DNA from: Incurvaria masculella
Taxonomy: Eukaryota; Arthropoda; Insecta; Lepidoptera; Incurvariidae
NCBI GenBank assembly: GCA_946894095.1
Contig: OX335644.1
Location: 12,691,595-12,755,594 of the forward strand
DNA length: 64,000 nucleotides
Reading direction: 5' to 3'
In this document: piece by piece, positions 1 to 11,250 of the stretch
Layout: each line of letters opens with the position of its first letter
Position numbering within the stretch: position 1 is the first letter of the stretch
Program-made: the position numbers and the translations under genes
Notes under the pieces: model-generated
What the model saw: the letters and a program-made list of their open reading frames with translations, nothing else
Databases searched by the model: none
Told to the model about the DNA's origin: nothing

Positions 1-1365
1 AGCGCCACTTCACGTCTTCAGGCCAAGAAGACGTGGAAATCTTGAAGCTCACACACGAAGCAGACTACCGCCTTGTCAAAGGTTGGGCGGCCCTGGAAGA
101 ATCTTGATATTTCCCGAAGATTGTCTTCTTCTTTTCAAAAATAACTTCCGGATCAAAAAAACGTTGACTCTTCTTCGGACAGTCTGTCAACAACTTACAT
201 CCACCGGCTAGCTTTAATTTAAATTGTTTCCTTAATTGTTTGGCTCTTTGCAAATTAGGTATGACATAATATAACGCTACAATATCCAAGCCGTCCTGAC
301 AAACCCTTTATACCCACAATAACCTGTATGCATAAAAATATGGGTCTCAACATGATCTGTGGGTGTTGGTATATTTTCGACCCAGAAAACCAACCGCAAT
401 GATGAGGTTGAAAGTGACGTTGGCCGGTGCGAGACTCTTCACTACTCAGTTCAACGGAACTCGCCGCATGACGTACGCACATCTACCGACATGACGTTTG
501 CCGCGTAGTCGTCGATTCATTGGGAAGGTGGTAAAGGTTGTATGGCGAATATTCTAAGAAATAAATGTGGAGCAAACCTTGCTTTTGATAACTTATTTGA
601 CGCATATGATGTGTGTGTAAAGTCGACCGTGTCTTGCTAGTAGTGTCAGGATTACGGGCGGAGGGAATTTCTCAGTTAAATATGTGTTGTTATAATTATG
701 AAACGATCAGAATAAAATACTTACATTCAAGAATTCAAGAATCAAGAAGTGAAACTTGAAATTGGCAAATTGTCTACACTGGACAAAGACCAAAAAACAA
801 AACAAAAAAGACAGTTCAGTCCAAAGAGTTCAGAGAAGTCGCTGAGATTCTCTTTCTACGGTTAAGTCAGTTAAATTCGGAAGGCGGTGAAATTGCTAGA
901 TGCACTGCTCTATTACTTGTTCTGTATCACTGGCTCCGAAATTTTCGAGGCCAGCTTTACAATATCTCTATAAAGGTTTTCTTTTTACAAGCCTCCTTAC
1001 ACAATTCACGTGTCCCAGCTTCACGTCTGATTAATTCACTTCTTCATGATCATGCGTTACGTTATGCTTCTGCGTTTCATATTGTAACATACGTTAATGT
1101 ATTTATTTTCATTTGTAGGCAATATCAATATCCGTATGTGATATATTTCTTGAAATATACTTACGGTAGCCTTCAGAACGATGTCAGTGCCTTTGCATAC
1201 TCACAATAGACTATATATAGTTATCTACATAATGGAAAAATACACGTTTCAAGGAACCAACGGTCAAAATTCTTCTAGAAACAAAACAACAAACCACGAA
1301 CATTAGTACCGTCTCTTTCTACTACTCAGCAATTCAAGGATGCTGTCTCCCTCATGCGCGTGCGC
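1..1365. other. Unannotated AT-rich region
   Basis: No gene or repeat boundary could be recognised. The short reading frames at 65-289 and 255-482 have no family features and look like chance frames. Confidence 0.5.
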
Positions 1366-1890
1366 CTAGCGAACGTCAGGCGATCCTACAGAGCCTATGG
1401 GAGAGGACCACGACGGCAGCCATCTTGTTCGCCCGCCAGGCGCGAGCGCATCTCGCCGCGACAGACCGCCGACCACCGCGAGTAACGCCAGTCGTGTCCC
1501 GGGGTCTCGCCGTCGCCGCTTTCGGGCTGGCTCGGTGGAGCACAGCCGCTCCCTCCGTGTCTTCGGTGCCCATCCCGTGCTCCTTGGAGTGGGCTCCGCC
1601 AACGACTCGACCTGTGGTGCGGTGCGTCCACCACTGAGGGAGGACACACCTAGCCGCGCGGGGGCAGGCGCTATTCGCCGCCCGACCACGTGCTCCAGGC
1701 GCTTCACCCCTGAGTCCGAGTGGGCTCCTCCAATGACTCACCTGTGGTGTGGTGCGGCGGCAGCTGAGGGGACCCAGCCGCTCGAACTTCGCCGCTCGGG
1801 GGCAGGCGCCATACGCCTCCTAACCACGTGCTTCAGACATCATCTCCACTGGGTATCGTACCGAACCTTGTTTTTTTGCCGGCTTTAGAG
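1366..1890. repeat. GC-rich, CpG-rich island with a two-copy internal duplication
   Basis: This block is far richer in G, C and CpG than its flanks. Two diverged copies of a unit of about 130 bp follow each other, at about 1588-1710 and 1719-1840; each has a 'gagtgggctcc' start, a 'cacctgtggtg'-type segment, 'cgggggcaggcgc' and 'accacgtgct'. Overlapping frames of 84-163 aa exist on both strands, which is expected in GC-rich DNA that lacks AT-rich stop codons, so no protein is called. It could be a transposon 5' region, a host CpG island or a mobile GC-rich repeat. Confidence 0.5.
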
Positions 1891-3010
1891 TCACTGCGCG
1901 TAACACTTCTCAGTGTCGTCGTTCGTATTCGTCGGCGCCCTACTCTATTTCTTTACCTACTTGTATATTTTTGTGTTTATGCTCGTCCTAGAACATTGGT
2001 TGTTGTTTCTGTTTGTATATATTTAATCATTCATAATACATAGTGCATTAATTTAATTTATCTGATTTGGTTAGACAGAATTGGTACCCATCTTGTGACG
2101 TATGGTTGAGGATCCGGCCCCGCTCACCGACTGATATCCGCATGGCATTCACTTAACCATACGTCACAACTGGCGTCACGCACAGCGTTGAAATGTCCTC
2201 AGACATTCTGTCATTTAAAAAATAAAACAATTAAATAATTACCATTACAATAGATGATCTTCGTTAACGGCTGCGACGACATGACCGATATGTATCTGAT
2301 AATATGATTATTAAATTATGTAATTTTCTAATAATGTTGTGCTCTTCTTAAGGCTCCAGCGGGTTTGTGCAAAAAGTGCTAAGTTATTGACATATACATA
2401 ATGTAAGACATCGGTTATTACCTACTGTACTTTTACTTCGGTCAGGACTCGATAAGAAAATACCGTTCTTGAGATACCAGTTTATTTTTTATTATTTCAC
2501 AAAGTACAAAGTGTCGTAACCGGGGCTTACTTCGCTTTTGTCGGTGTTTCTGGCGCACACCCTGTTGTTGAATTACTTTTACTAAGAGTAAAAAAGGAAA
2601 AAGATAGCTTTGCTATTGGATCAGTGCTGATGACTGCAGTAGTACCGAGCTGTATTCAGAGTTACGGTTAGTCCGGTGCTAATCACATACTAAGTTTTGG
2701 CAGGTTCTCTCTCAACACGACCGTTATAGACCAGTGAAGTTCCTTTGTCCGCATGAACGGGGAAATACTCGGGAAGGACGGGTACGTAGCACCCGTAATC
2801 GTACAGCATGTCAAAAGATGTATGCCTGTCGTTGATCTCCGTGTCTGTAAGAAGTATTCATACTATTCTTTTACCATTTGTCATAGGTTCTTAAATTTTA
2901 TAAAGGCTTGGTTTTCAGGAGCATCATTAGCACCATCAATATAATTTTTTTATGTCGATGAGCAGCACACATTTAAGTTATTATCAGGTAATATAGATAT
3001 ATATATATAT
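1891..3010. other. Unannotated region with a 15-bp hairpin
   Basis: Apart from a perfect 15-bp inverted repeat (2093-2107 with 2155-2169) and a short (AT)n run near 2998-3011, nothing could be assigned. Confidence 0.4.
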
Positions 3011-3019
3011 ATTTAGTCA

Positions 3020-3330
3020 GCCTTGGTAGCCCAGTGGCATGACGCCTTGCGATTCGATAAGCTTGGACCTGGATGGGTGATCATTTGCAACCGTTGAGAC
3101 TCGCCGTGGTTCGGATTCCACGTAAAACTGTAGGTCTCCTTTTTTACTTACTAGGTGGTAGGGTTAATACCGTTCGGGTTGGTACCACCGCGTTGAATGA
3201 ACGATGGTCGAAGCGGCAATGAAAATTGTCTGTTTTTCCATCCACTTCAATGTGGCCGAGCAAAGTCCTGGCATGGCACATAGTTCCCATGTGGTGTGTT
3301 GAGCTAATATCAGACGGACAGTTTGCTATT
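3020..3330 (+). mobile_element. SINE-like element, tRNA-like head
   Basis: The first 110 bases have a tRNA-like layout: an A-box-like segment 'tggtagcccagtggcatg' and a B-box-like 'ggttcggattcca'. The body ('actaggtggtag...gtcgaagcggcaatgaaaattgtc...ccatccacttcaatgtggccg...ggtcctggcat'-type segments) recurs near 9.5, 14.3, 24.0, 35.7, 44.4, 47.0, 47.2, 50.2 and 50.5 kb. The family name is unknown to me; the tRNA-derived SINE call rests on the box spacing and repetition. Confidence 0.6.
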
Positions 3331-3419
3331 AGCCATCCATGTCCAGTTAAAAAAAAAGCGAATGTTGTCAGTGCGTCGTCGTCGGTCCGTCGCTCGGCCA
3401 TACGTCCAATGCTTCCTTA

Positions 3420-4460
3420 ACTTGACCCAGATAACTAATTCTCTCTTCTACTTACCGTTATTACGAATGAATCACCCAGATGTCTCATAAGGTTAACCAC
3501 AACTTATATTGATCGTTGAGTCTGTGACTGGCAACCTTTAAATTTGACGATAGCGTACATTTGCTCGAAACCAAATTATATAAAACAATGTATGTAGATA
3601 TATTACTTACCGCCTAATATCGTATTATATGAATTATCAGCTACATCTATGTATCTATACTAATAAAAAATATGTAAGGCATGTTCCCGGATTAAGTTAC
3701 TTTGTTTTGTAAGTATATTTATGTATACTGCTCATTACATAGCGAGTAAAAGTGGTTAGATTGCTGCTTTTGGATCGGCCGAATGTATTTACATATTTTT
3801 TCCTAAAGTTGTGCCAAATGTGTGAAATTTGTGAAACTGACAATTTCAATTTTAATTGATTTTTTTATAATTCTTTAGATTCACTACTTCGACGTAAATA
3901 TTTTTATCGATTGATGGATTGTAACTAGCTATAATAGACTCGGTATTTAATGGTTGGCTTATGTTGTCTGGTTTTGCATAGGGTGAATTTCGTTTCGAAA
4001 AATTAGTTTCTAAACTACAACGCACATTATGCGTACTTAGAAACAGAATTTTTTAGTGTATGTGGGTTTCACCTGAATCATCGCAAGAGGCTAATTTTTA
4101 TTTTTTCCTCGTGTTGACGTACCTATGTGTCGTATGATTTGTAAAGTTATGCGTCAAATTACCTACTTTACCACTTGTCGTACGACATGACTGATAGATA
4201 TCGCTAAGTCCGCTATTCGACAATTTTCTTGGCGTTTCCTCCGAGTACAGTTAAGCTAAAACGCAACTCCGTAATAACTCCGATTGTTACGAAATTCTAT
4301 AGTCCGCTAGCCATGCAATGTTTTACGTGGTGTTGGAGTTAATTTATAAATGATATTGGAAAATCAACCGAAAGCTGCTGACAGTGAAACTTAAATTCTA
4401 ACTTAAATATCTAGAACAAAGCCAATCATGTCTATAACTTACATCTATGATGGCCCGAAC
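3420..4460. other. Unannotated AT-rich region
   Basis: No gene, RNA or repeat boundary recognised. Confidence 0.4.
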
Positions 4461-4465
4461 CTATG

Positions 4466-4785
4466 CTCCCCATACAAACGTAGTTTACTAATCATTTGAA
4501 ATCCGCTGCTACAATTAAACTGATATATAATATCTATTATCAGACAACAAATATCTGTGCCTGCACGCTTTTGTTTTTTTGAAAAATCCAAACCGAATCA
4601 AATGAAAGCAAAAAGAATATCTTCATACGAATTTTGTTTTCTCTGTGGTTTGGGCCAGGATACATTTACCGAAAAAACAAAGACATGCAGACACAGATAT
4701 TTGTAGGCTAACATTGGATACCAAATATCAAGTACATTTGAAGAATGGTTTTAAAATTATTAGTAAACTACGTTTGTATGGGAGG
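4466..4785. mobile_element. Palindromic MITE-like element
   Basis: The left arm 'ccccatacaaacgtagttta' (from about 4468) is repeated in reverse complement at 4752-4784. Pairing continues inward through the 'atatttgg/ccaaatat' and 'agatatttgt' segments. A half copy of the left arm lies at 45971-46140. The frame at 4645-4908 (87 aa) crosses the right arm and is not regarded as a gene. Confidence 0.6.
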
Positions 4786-4869
4786 CGAAATTTTCTGATG
4801 CTTACGGGCCCACCTAAAACATTTTCATACAAAGCTTTAGAGGCTTATATCATGGATATAAGAAAAGTT

Positions 4870-5006
4870 TTCAAAAAAATAAAACGTACAGACGTAGCTC
4901 TCAGTTGATTTATTGAATGTGCAAAATATCAGAAACATATTTCTTAATTTGAGTGAGGCATCAGGCACGAGCCATTGTATGCAAATGGATCACCTCATTA
5001 TCCTCT
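4870..5006 (+). repeat. Dispersed repeat, copy 1 of 2 in window
   Basis: The segment from 'aaacgtacagacgtag' to 'gatcacctcattatcctctt' matches 53470-53604 in order and spacing ('aaacgtacagacatag...cacgagcc.ttgtatg...gatcacctcattatcctctt'). No coding content recognised. Confidence 0.6.
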
Positions 5007-5387
5007 TAATACAGTCAAGTACTTTTCCACTAACTTTTGGCTACGCCTTCGCCTTCATACGAATGAGATTTGATCGCCGCTCCCGTCCTTCCATGCTCGC
5101 TGGTAGTAACCATCATGTTACAATTCGGGAACAGATTTTAACACATGTGACTAAGGCCAATATATGTTATGTCACATGTTATGTAGGGTTTCGAAAAATC
5201 TACTTAAACTTTAACTTTGAAATCTTTAGTGGATCGTAGCGGAGACGCATCATACAGTCTAAAAAGCACATGTTCCAAAAAAACCCATACCGTCCAAAAC
5301 ACTTATGAATACGATTATTTATTTTCAGTTGGGTTAGGTTATTATTAAAATGTTTTCGGCTAGACAGTGTTATAAATCGCTTACTTG

Positions 5388-5437
5388 TTAAAGTCGACGT
5401 TTCGTCCACCGCATTGTGGACTTCTTCAGGACTTCAA
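5388..5437 (-). ncRNA. Hammerhead-ribozyme-like motif (complete stem I)
   Basis: Reading the minus strand: stem I 5' strand UUGAAGUC, core CUGAAGA, one extra A, stem II GUCCAC-loop-GUGGAC, then GAAAC, GUC, and stem I 3' strand GACUUUAA. Stem I gives 8 pairs with one G-U and stem II gives 6 pairs. The order matches a type I hammerhead (CUGANGA / GAAA / NUH), but stem III is reduced to one possible C-G pair and the extra base after the core is non-canonical. Hammerheads with very short stem III are known in Penelope-like retroelements. Activity is not shown. Confidence 0.4.
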
Positions 5438-5440
5438 GAC

Positions 5441-7780
5441 TTTCAAGGCATCACAACTTTAACAGAGATGACAGCATGAAAATTAGCACAACGAGGCTTC
5501 AGTTGCCGATACAATCGAGTAGGGACACCGTTAGCATCGTTTGCACGGACAAATTCATCGCTGAGCAACGTGCTGTAGAACTACCCTCATCGGCGGCTGG
5601 AGCTACCCACAAGCTACAATCTTCGCAGCCGGCGACCTGCAGTTGACTTCTGACTGGACAACGTGTCGGAAGTCCTCCAGCGGCCTTATTGCCGAACAGC
5701 GTTACCGCTAGCAACGACCGAAATTTGACACCTAACGATCGAATGCGATCGCCGATGCTCGGTTTGCGAGAGCATTACGCTACTTTTCCAACCGCACTGA
5801 TGCTTAAAATAGATCGACACCCATACATTTGACAGTTGGTTGCGATCGCGTAACTTTTAACGTTTTCTTTTGACAGATAATTTTAACATCTTTGCTGCTA
5901 TTACAACAGTTGTGTCGAACCCTTTTGCTAGGTAAGTAACATTCAAGGTTTTTATGATTTTTCAGTGTTTTATAGGGTTTTGTGATTGAAAGAGTGGTTT
6001 AATGTGTTAAACGATAAACTAGTGACATCTTCGCCACCAATTTGCTTAATGGAAATTGTGAATATTAAATAAATATTGTTCCGAGTAGTAGTATATTTAC
6101 AATCGAAAAATGTACAATTATGTTTGCAGTGCTATTTGAGTCTAGGTGGCGTGCAATAAACACAAGCGTGTTTTTGTTTTATGAATATTGTGTAAAGACA
6201 TCAACTTTGACTCTCTCCGCCACTCGATCGCACTCCACTCGCCGGGACTCCATCTCAAAATGCAGTTTGAGTTGCAGGCACACCAAGCACTCACTAATTC
6301 AATGCTTTATGTTTCTCGGTACATAAAGCATTAGAAATAATTCATAAAATTCCGGCGTATCCTTTTTAAAGCAACCACATTTCATTCGAAAAGGTGGTAT
6401 AGTAGACAAATAAATTACATAAGGAAAATCTTCACGTTATAAAACTGATAATAACTTTTATTAGTGCCTAGTCAAACATTTAATTAATCAAACATTTCGT
6501 AATAGTCTCTAAATTGTGAAGCGTAATATTACAATGATTGTAACAACTAAATTCTGGCTAAGTAAATAAGGACGATTAAATATTGTTCGCCAAAAATATG
6601 TTAACCCATAAAATGAACTTCACTTGGAAGTATTCTCGTTCCATCTCTCCACATCCTGTAATAATAGAGCGTGACACAACTCTTATAATGCAGAGACATG
6701 TTTTGTTCGATTGAAATGTCAAATCAAAGGAAGGTCGACACGATAGATCGACGAAAACTTTTACAATAGTTCAACATCACTGCACTTAAAAGTTAGGCAA
6801 TCGCATTCTGTGTTTTATATTATCTATGTTTATCGGTAGCCGCAAATTGTTGTTTACGATCATGGAGGTGAAGAAATAACAGGAGAACTAATGGAACTAA
6901 AAAAATGGCCTTATCACAATTGTGCCGCGGGGGGCGTGTCATCTTGACAGAACCTGCGGCCATTTTAGTCTTGCGTCGCTAGCTGTCGCGGGCGAGTTTG
7001 ACGTAAGATCGAATTGTAATTGAATATGCCGTCGTGCAATGTAAAATGATGCATAAACAACTTGACGAGACATAAAAACATTCAGGAATATCATATTACC
7101 TGTAAGTATACGCTAAATATTCGAAATAGTGGATATTTCACTTGAAAACATTTCTATGGGGATGGTGTTATGCCATCAATCAACACGAACTCAAAATAAT
7201 CTCAATTCGCTACCTATTTTCTTTTCATGCAGAATTTCTCTATTAAGCCAGAAATAGGTATTATATAGCATGCAATTAGTATGTCTGTCTGTGTATTCAA
7301 ATGTCTACTGCTGGATTTATGCTTACCCATAGAAATACTTCTTAAATTATATTTTATGTTATTTGCACGAACCAGCCTAAAATAAAACTCTTACTTGAAT
7401 ATACATAAGTCTGAATATGCGCGATAAAATGTTGACCTAATATATTTTTTTACAAAAAAGTTGTACCTTATATTGATAATATACTGAATCTAGCATTATG
7501 AAATGATATTTGACAAATATTTAAAAGATAATTGCGTATTTGTAGCAAACAGTGCCAACTTATTTTGGTAAAAATTTTGAAAAATTTGGCTTCCATCATT
7601 GAGACAAAATATAATAAAAATACTCTTATGAAAAGCCATTGAGGACTTGAGTGGGCACTCTGCTTGGAGCACTCAAATAACGCAAGTCTATACGATATTT
7701 ATGTAAAGTTCAAGGTCAAGATAATTACGTAAAGTTAGTACCTGAAAGGAGTCCGCCTGTACCGGAATCACTAACCAAAA
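5441..7780. other. Unannotated region
   Basis: No conserved protein, RNA or bounded repeat was recognised. The opposed 70-76 aa frames at 5416-5714 have no family match. Confidence 0.4.
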
Positions 7781-8087
7781 AACCGGCCAAGTGCGAGTCG
7801 GACTCGTACACGAAGGGTTCCGTACCATCTTACATGATTTCACCCAAAAAATCACGTAAGGGGAGCCCCCTTTAATTTTTAATATTTCAAAATGTTAGCT
7901 ATTTGTTGTTATAGCGGCCATTAATATACATAATCTGTGAAAATTTCAACTATTTACCTTTTATTGTTAATGCGATACAGCCCTGTAACAGACGGACGGA
8001 CGGAGGGACAGACGGGCGGATGGATGGAAGGACAACAAATGCTTAGTATTGGGGTTTCGTTGGTACCCTTTGGGTACGGAACCCTAA
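7781..8087 (+). mobile_element. CGGA-microsatellite dispersed element, full copy
   Basis: Head 'accggccaagtgcgagtcgg' with 'gggttccgtacc', a conserved middle (cacg...ttgttatagcggc...ctgtgaaaatttcaa...gatacagccctg), a short (GACG)n tract and tail 'ccctttgggtacggaaccct'. The 'gggttccgtacc' of the head and 'ggtacggaaccc' of the tail form subterminal inverted repeats. At least eight other copies lie in the window. It has no coding capacity, so it is non-autonomous; its class is not certain. Confidence 0.8.
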
Positions 8088-8100
8088 TAAAACCGAATTC

Positions 8101-8210
8101 AAACATTAAGAAGTGGAAAATAACACCCATTTTTGGGTCGGTGACATAGTGATGTTATTCTTTGGTTGGTTGGCACCGACCCCAAAATTATTTTCCACTT
8201 TTTAGTGTTT
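8101..8210. mobile_element. Small foldback (hairpin) element
   Basis: Arms 8101-8123 and 8188-8210 are near-perfect reverse complements ('gaagtggaaaataa' / 'ttattttccacttt'). Pairing continues inside through 'gggtcggtg' / 'caccgaccc'. It abuts the tail of the CGGA element. Confidence 0.55.
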
Positions 8211-9039
8211 GATGTCCGTTAAAAACTAAAACTATACTTATGTTGATTGATAAATTGATTTTAATTAAGGCCTCTCTGTCCTATTTTTAGACAATTTTGC
8301 CAGTGTCCAGTTGGGCTTAAATACGGGATTACTGCTACATTGGCGCATTTAACAGAGAATGCATTCCACACACTTACGTATATTTGTTAGTCATTGTCTT
8401 TTCTCGCTACAAATCCTGATGAAACAGCATTTCTTCCGAATAAATCTTTGAATGAATGCAGGAATGGTAATCAGATTTTGAAAAAACCTTTTTCTAATTA
8501 TTTCAAATTCAATTGTCGCTGAAACTCAAATTAATGAAATAACGGTAAAGTCGTATCCAGTAGATACAGAAAATTATCGAATTCAGGCAGTTTACAAACT
8601 TTACATAATTGTTTAAACCCAATATACATAGGCTACGTAATCGCCTAAATTTCTCTTTTATATTTGGAGATTCTCTTTCATTATTTTTTAATTACGATGT
8701 GTTACATGTACATATAAGAACATGCAAATAAAACGCCTTTTCAAAATATTTGTTTGTAGTTCACTATTTCAGAAAAGTAATTACGAACAACACTTTACAA
8801 ATGGATCCATGGACGGTGATGTTTTCATCCCGCTCAGCGCCGCGGCATTACCCCCTGCTTCATTTGCCACCACGTTGCTCTAATGAGCAATATTTTTGCT
8901 AATTTTTGCAACCAAATTATTTGTTGGCTATGGTTTGCATAACATCTTTCAAACTCATGTAGTACAATGGGTTTGACGGCCGCATTCAGCCAGTATTTAT
9001 TAGATATTCTTTGACTCGGCACTCGCTGAATACATCATC

Positions 9040-9236
9040 ACGAAGAATGACGTAACGACCATCTGGTTAATTGAAAAATAATTATTATCTTTATCTGTTT
9101 ACCTACCAATTTGGGAGACTTCAAATTGGATTTTTCTCCGTTTTCACCACTGCGCTACAAATTTGTACGGCAATATAATGTTGTAAGTTGCGTTACGTCA
9201 TTTTTGCGCGCTCGTTGTATGGACGTTATTTCTCCA
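9040..9236 (+). repeat. Dispersed repeat with short inverted ends, copy 1
   Basis: It matches 62961-63158 (minus) almost throughout: 'gaagaatgacgtaacgacca', 'ccaatttgggagac', 'tttttctccgttttca', 'gcgcgctcgttgtatgg'. Inside it 'aatgacgtaacg' (about 9046) and 'cgttacgtcatt' (about 9191) form a perfect 12-bp inverted repeat, suggesting a MITE. No coding content. Confidence 0.6.
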
Positions 9237-9323
9237 GTTATTTCTTCATCTCCATGTTTACGATGAACTGTTAGCAGCGATAGTCGTTGTTACACAATCA
9301 GACCACAGGTCGCGCCGCGAGTC

Positions 9324-9410
9324 CTGAAGAAGTCCACAATGCGGTGGACGAAACGACAAGTAAGTGATTTGTAACACTGTATATCCGAAAACATTTTAAT
9401 AATAGTGTGT
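9324..9410 (+). pseudogene. Degenerate hammerhead-like motif and shared 3' flank
   Basis: The core ctgaaga, stem II gtccac/gtggac and gaaac match the motif at 5388-5437. The cleavage triplet is GAC instead of GUC and no stem I partner is visible. The following segment ('caagtaagtgatttgtaac...ccgaaaacattttaataa') is shared with the other copy, so both belong to one element family; this copy looks dead. Confidence 0.45.
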
Positions 9411-9462
9411 AACAACAGTAAAAGTCTAAATAAACATAGGTTATGTTAGGTTATATTATTCG

Positions 9463-9720
9463 TCACGAATGCGAGTTTTTCCATGGATTTCGGAATTCAT
9501 GTAGAATTTTCCGTTCCAGCTGCTAGAATGCAGCCGCCCGGATTGCCACAATCAGTTATCGGATTGCCACATCAATTTACCGTATTTTTCATCCAGTTCA
9601 ATGTAGCCGTGCTCATAAAGGAAAGGTCTTGGCATGGTATCTAGTTCCTTCAGGACTACTGTGTGCTGGCTGGGCTAACGCCATCAAAGTGGGTATGGTA
9701 TTAGCAGCGGTATTCACTCG
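9463..9720 (+). mobile_element. SINE-like element, partial copy
   Basis: It carries the family body segments 'ccagttcaatgtagccgtgc', 'ggtcttggcatgg' and 'gggctaacg' seen at 3.2 and 44.6 kb. The tRNA-like head is not recognisable. Confidence 0.5.
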
Positions 9721-9794
9721 TAGTTTATATTATAGTATATCAACTTAGTTGTGTAAACACAATATCTCGTTAGATTTATAGTAATTAATTTTTT

Positions 9795-9965
9795 TAAGCA
9801 ACCTGACATGGATTGCTAACATCACACCACTACCGTTATGATATTAGGCCAATACACTGCATTCCCGAAGGAATAACATGCCATGCCAGAACCTTCCCTT
9901 TATGAGCACGGCTACATTGAACCGGACAATTCACGGACAATTTTTGATCGCCGCTTCGACCATAT
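9795..9965 (-). mobile_element. SINE-like element, 3' part
   Basis: Reverse-complement copy of the same family ('gaacctgacatgg'-type end, 'gatattaggccaatac', 'atgccatgccagaacc', 'gagcacggctacattgaac'). It faces the copy at 9463-9720 and is cut at 9966 by a different repeat. Confidence 0.55.
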
Positions 9966-10302
9966 TTTTAACCGACTTCAAAAAAAGGAGGTCATCAATT
10001 CGTCTGTATGTTTTTTTTTTATGTTTGTTACCTCATAACTTTTGCCTGGGTGAACCGATTTTGATGATTATTTTTTTAAATGATAGCTAGTGCTTCCCAA
10101 GTGGCCCCATTTTAATTTGGTTAAGTTTTGACAATGATTTCCATGAGAAAATCATAAAAGTCTTAAATTTGTATTAAGCTGTGCGCGACAAATGGACGAA
10201 TAACTCAATATAACGCCAACCGATTTCGGTGATTCTTTTTTTATTGGAAAGGACGTTTACTAATTAGTAAGTGTACTTCAGATTCACTAAAAATAAACAA
10301 AT
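9966..10302 (+). repeat. 'ttaaccgacttcaaaaaagg' dispersed repeat
   Basis: It begins 'ttaaccgacttcaaaaaaag' and 'aggtcatcaattcgtc'. The same short terminus recurs on the minus strand near 15030, 22945, 44212 and 51053, so it marks one end of a common element. The downstream part ('aacttttgcctgggtgaaccgattttgatg') is AT-rich and non-coding. Element class unknown. Confidence 0.5.
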
Positions 10303-10304
10303 AA

Positions 10305-10605
10305 AAAAAAATTTAACAAAAAAAATAACCGTCTTCAAAGAAAAAGCACTAAAAAGTAAAAAGTAATTTAAATTTTTGTAGTTACGATTTCTGTTATTTT
10401 TTGAGTCGGTGTCAGCCAAGGTTAGGTTAGGTTAGGTTAGGTTAGGTTAGGTTAGGTTAGGTTCTCTTGATTGGCGCAGCGCGTGCCCGGCTGACGCCGA
10501 CTCAAAAAATAACAGAAATCGTAACTACAAAAATGGAAATTATTTTTTACTTTTTAGTGCTTTTTCTTTGAAGTCGGTTATTTTTTTTGTTAATTTTTTT
10601 TTTCA
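10305..10605. mobile_element. Palindromic MITE with a telomere-like core
   Basis: The left arm (about 10311-10417) and right arm (about 10489-10604) are reverse complements through 'taaccg(a)cttcaaag', 'aaaagcactaaaaagtaaaa', 'gtagttacgatttctgttat' and 'gagtcggygtcagcc'. Between the arms lies a (GGTTA)n array and a short GC-rich spacer. There is no reading frame. Confidence 0.75.
10420..10464 (+). repeat. (GGTTA)n array, insect telomere-type (TTAGG) motif
   Basis: Eight perfect 'gttag' units at 10421-10460, with partial units at each edge. On the complement this is (CCTAA)n; the motif equals the insect telomere repeat TTAGG. It sits exactly in the loop of a palindromic element. Confidence 0.85.
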
Positions 10606-11200
10606 TCCAATGCGATGGTACTAACGTTATTAGTATTATTAGTATTAGGAAGATAAAACTATAATGGTTATTATAGTCTTATCTTCTTTCTTCTTCAAGC
10701 GAAAAACAATAACGGATTTTTTTTATTATCACTAACCAGAGATTGCGCACTCCACCCTTAAATTCTATAATTTATGAAAAATATAAAACTAGGTAGTAAC
10801 TTATGAAACAGTAATTAAAATTATTATATGTGATTTGTATATTTTTTACGTCAAAATATTGACTTTGTGGGTGGAATGTATGGTAGAAAAGGAATCCTAT
10901 AATTTCGACCTCAGGAACGACCCCTGAACGCGACGTGGAAGGCCGGACAGTCGATGACTGTACAAATTGTGAATAGGCCAGAGACAGAGATAAGAGATAA
11001 GATAAGGGAGAGAGAGAGAGATAATTACGCAAATCAATAATTTGCGTCTAATCGAAAAAGTTACTTTAATTTTATAGACAAGTAAGAAGTAAATGAAAGA
11101 TTATTAAAGTTAGCTGCAAAGCCGCTCTCATGAGTATAAGGCTAACATTTTGTTCATTTTAAAAGATTAAACGGCTTTCTACTCACGGCATGATTTGTGC
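10606..11200. other. Unannotated AT-rich region
   Basis: It contains a short palindrome near 10650-10692 ('aagataaaactataat' / 'attatagtcttatctt') and a GA-rich run near 11008-11020. No gene seen. Confidence 0.4.
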
Positions 11201-11250
11201 GGAGCACGACGTTTCGAGCCAAACGTTTGGCTCGTCTTCAGGTAAGCTCC
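11201..11250 (-). ncRNA. Hammerhead-ribozyme-like motif, second family
   Basis: Minus strand: GGAGC-UU-AC, core CUGAAGA, one extra base (C), stem II GAGCC-AAACGUUU-GGCUC, then GAAAC, GUC and GU-GCUCC. Stem II has a different sequence from the motif at 5388-5437 but still pairs perfectly, while CUGAAGA and GAAACGUC are kept. Stem I forms as GGAGC/GCUCC plus AC/GU around a two-base bulge. As in the other copy, stem III is nearly absent. Structure only; cleavage is not shown. Confidence 0.4.

Noticed and set aside
1366..1888. Protein-coding gene in the GC-rich island (163 aa plus, 121 and 113 aa minus)
   Set aside because: Several overlapping frames on both strands are expected from low stop-codon frequency; no domain or splice pattern was seen.
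10420..10464. A true chromosome end or telomere junction
   Set aside because: The array has about eight units, lies inside a palindrome, and unique sequence continues on both sides.
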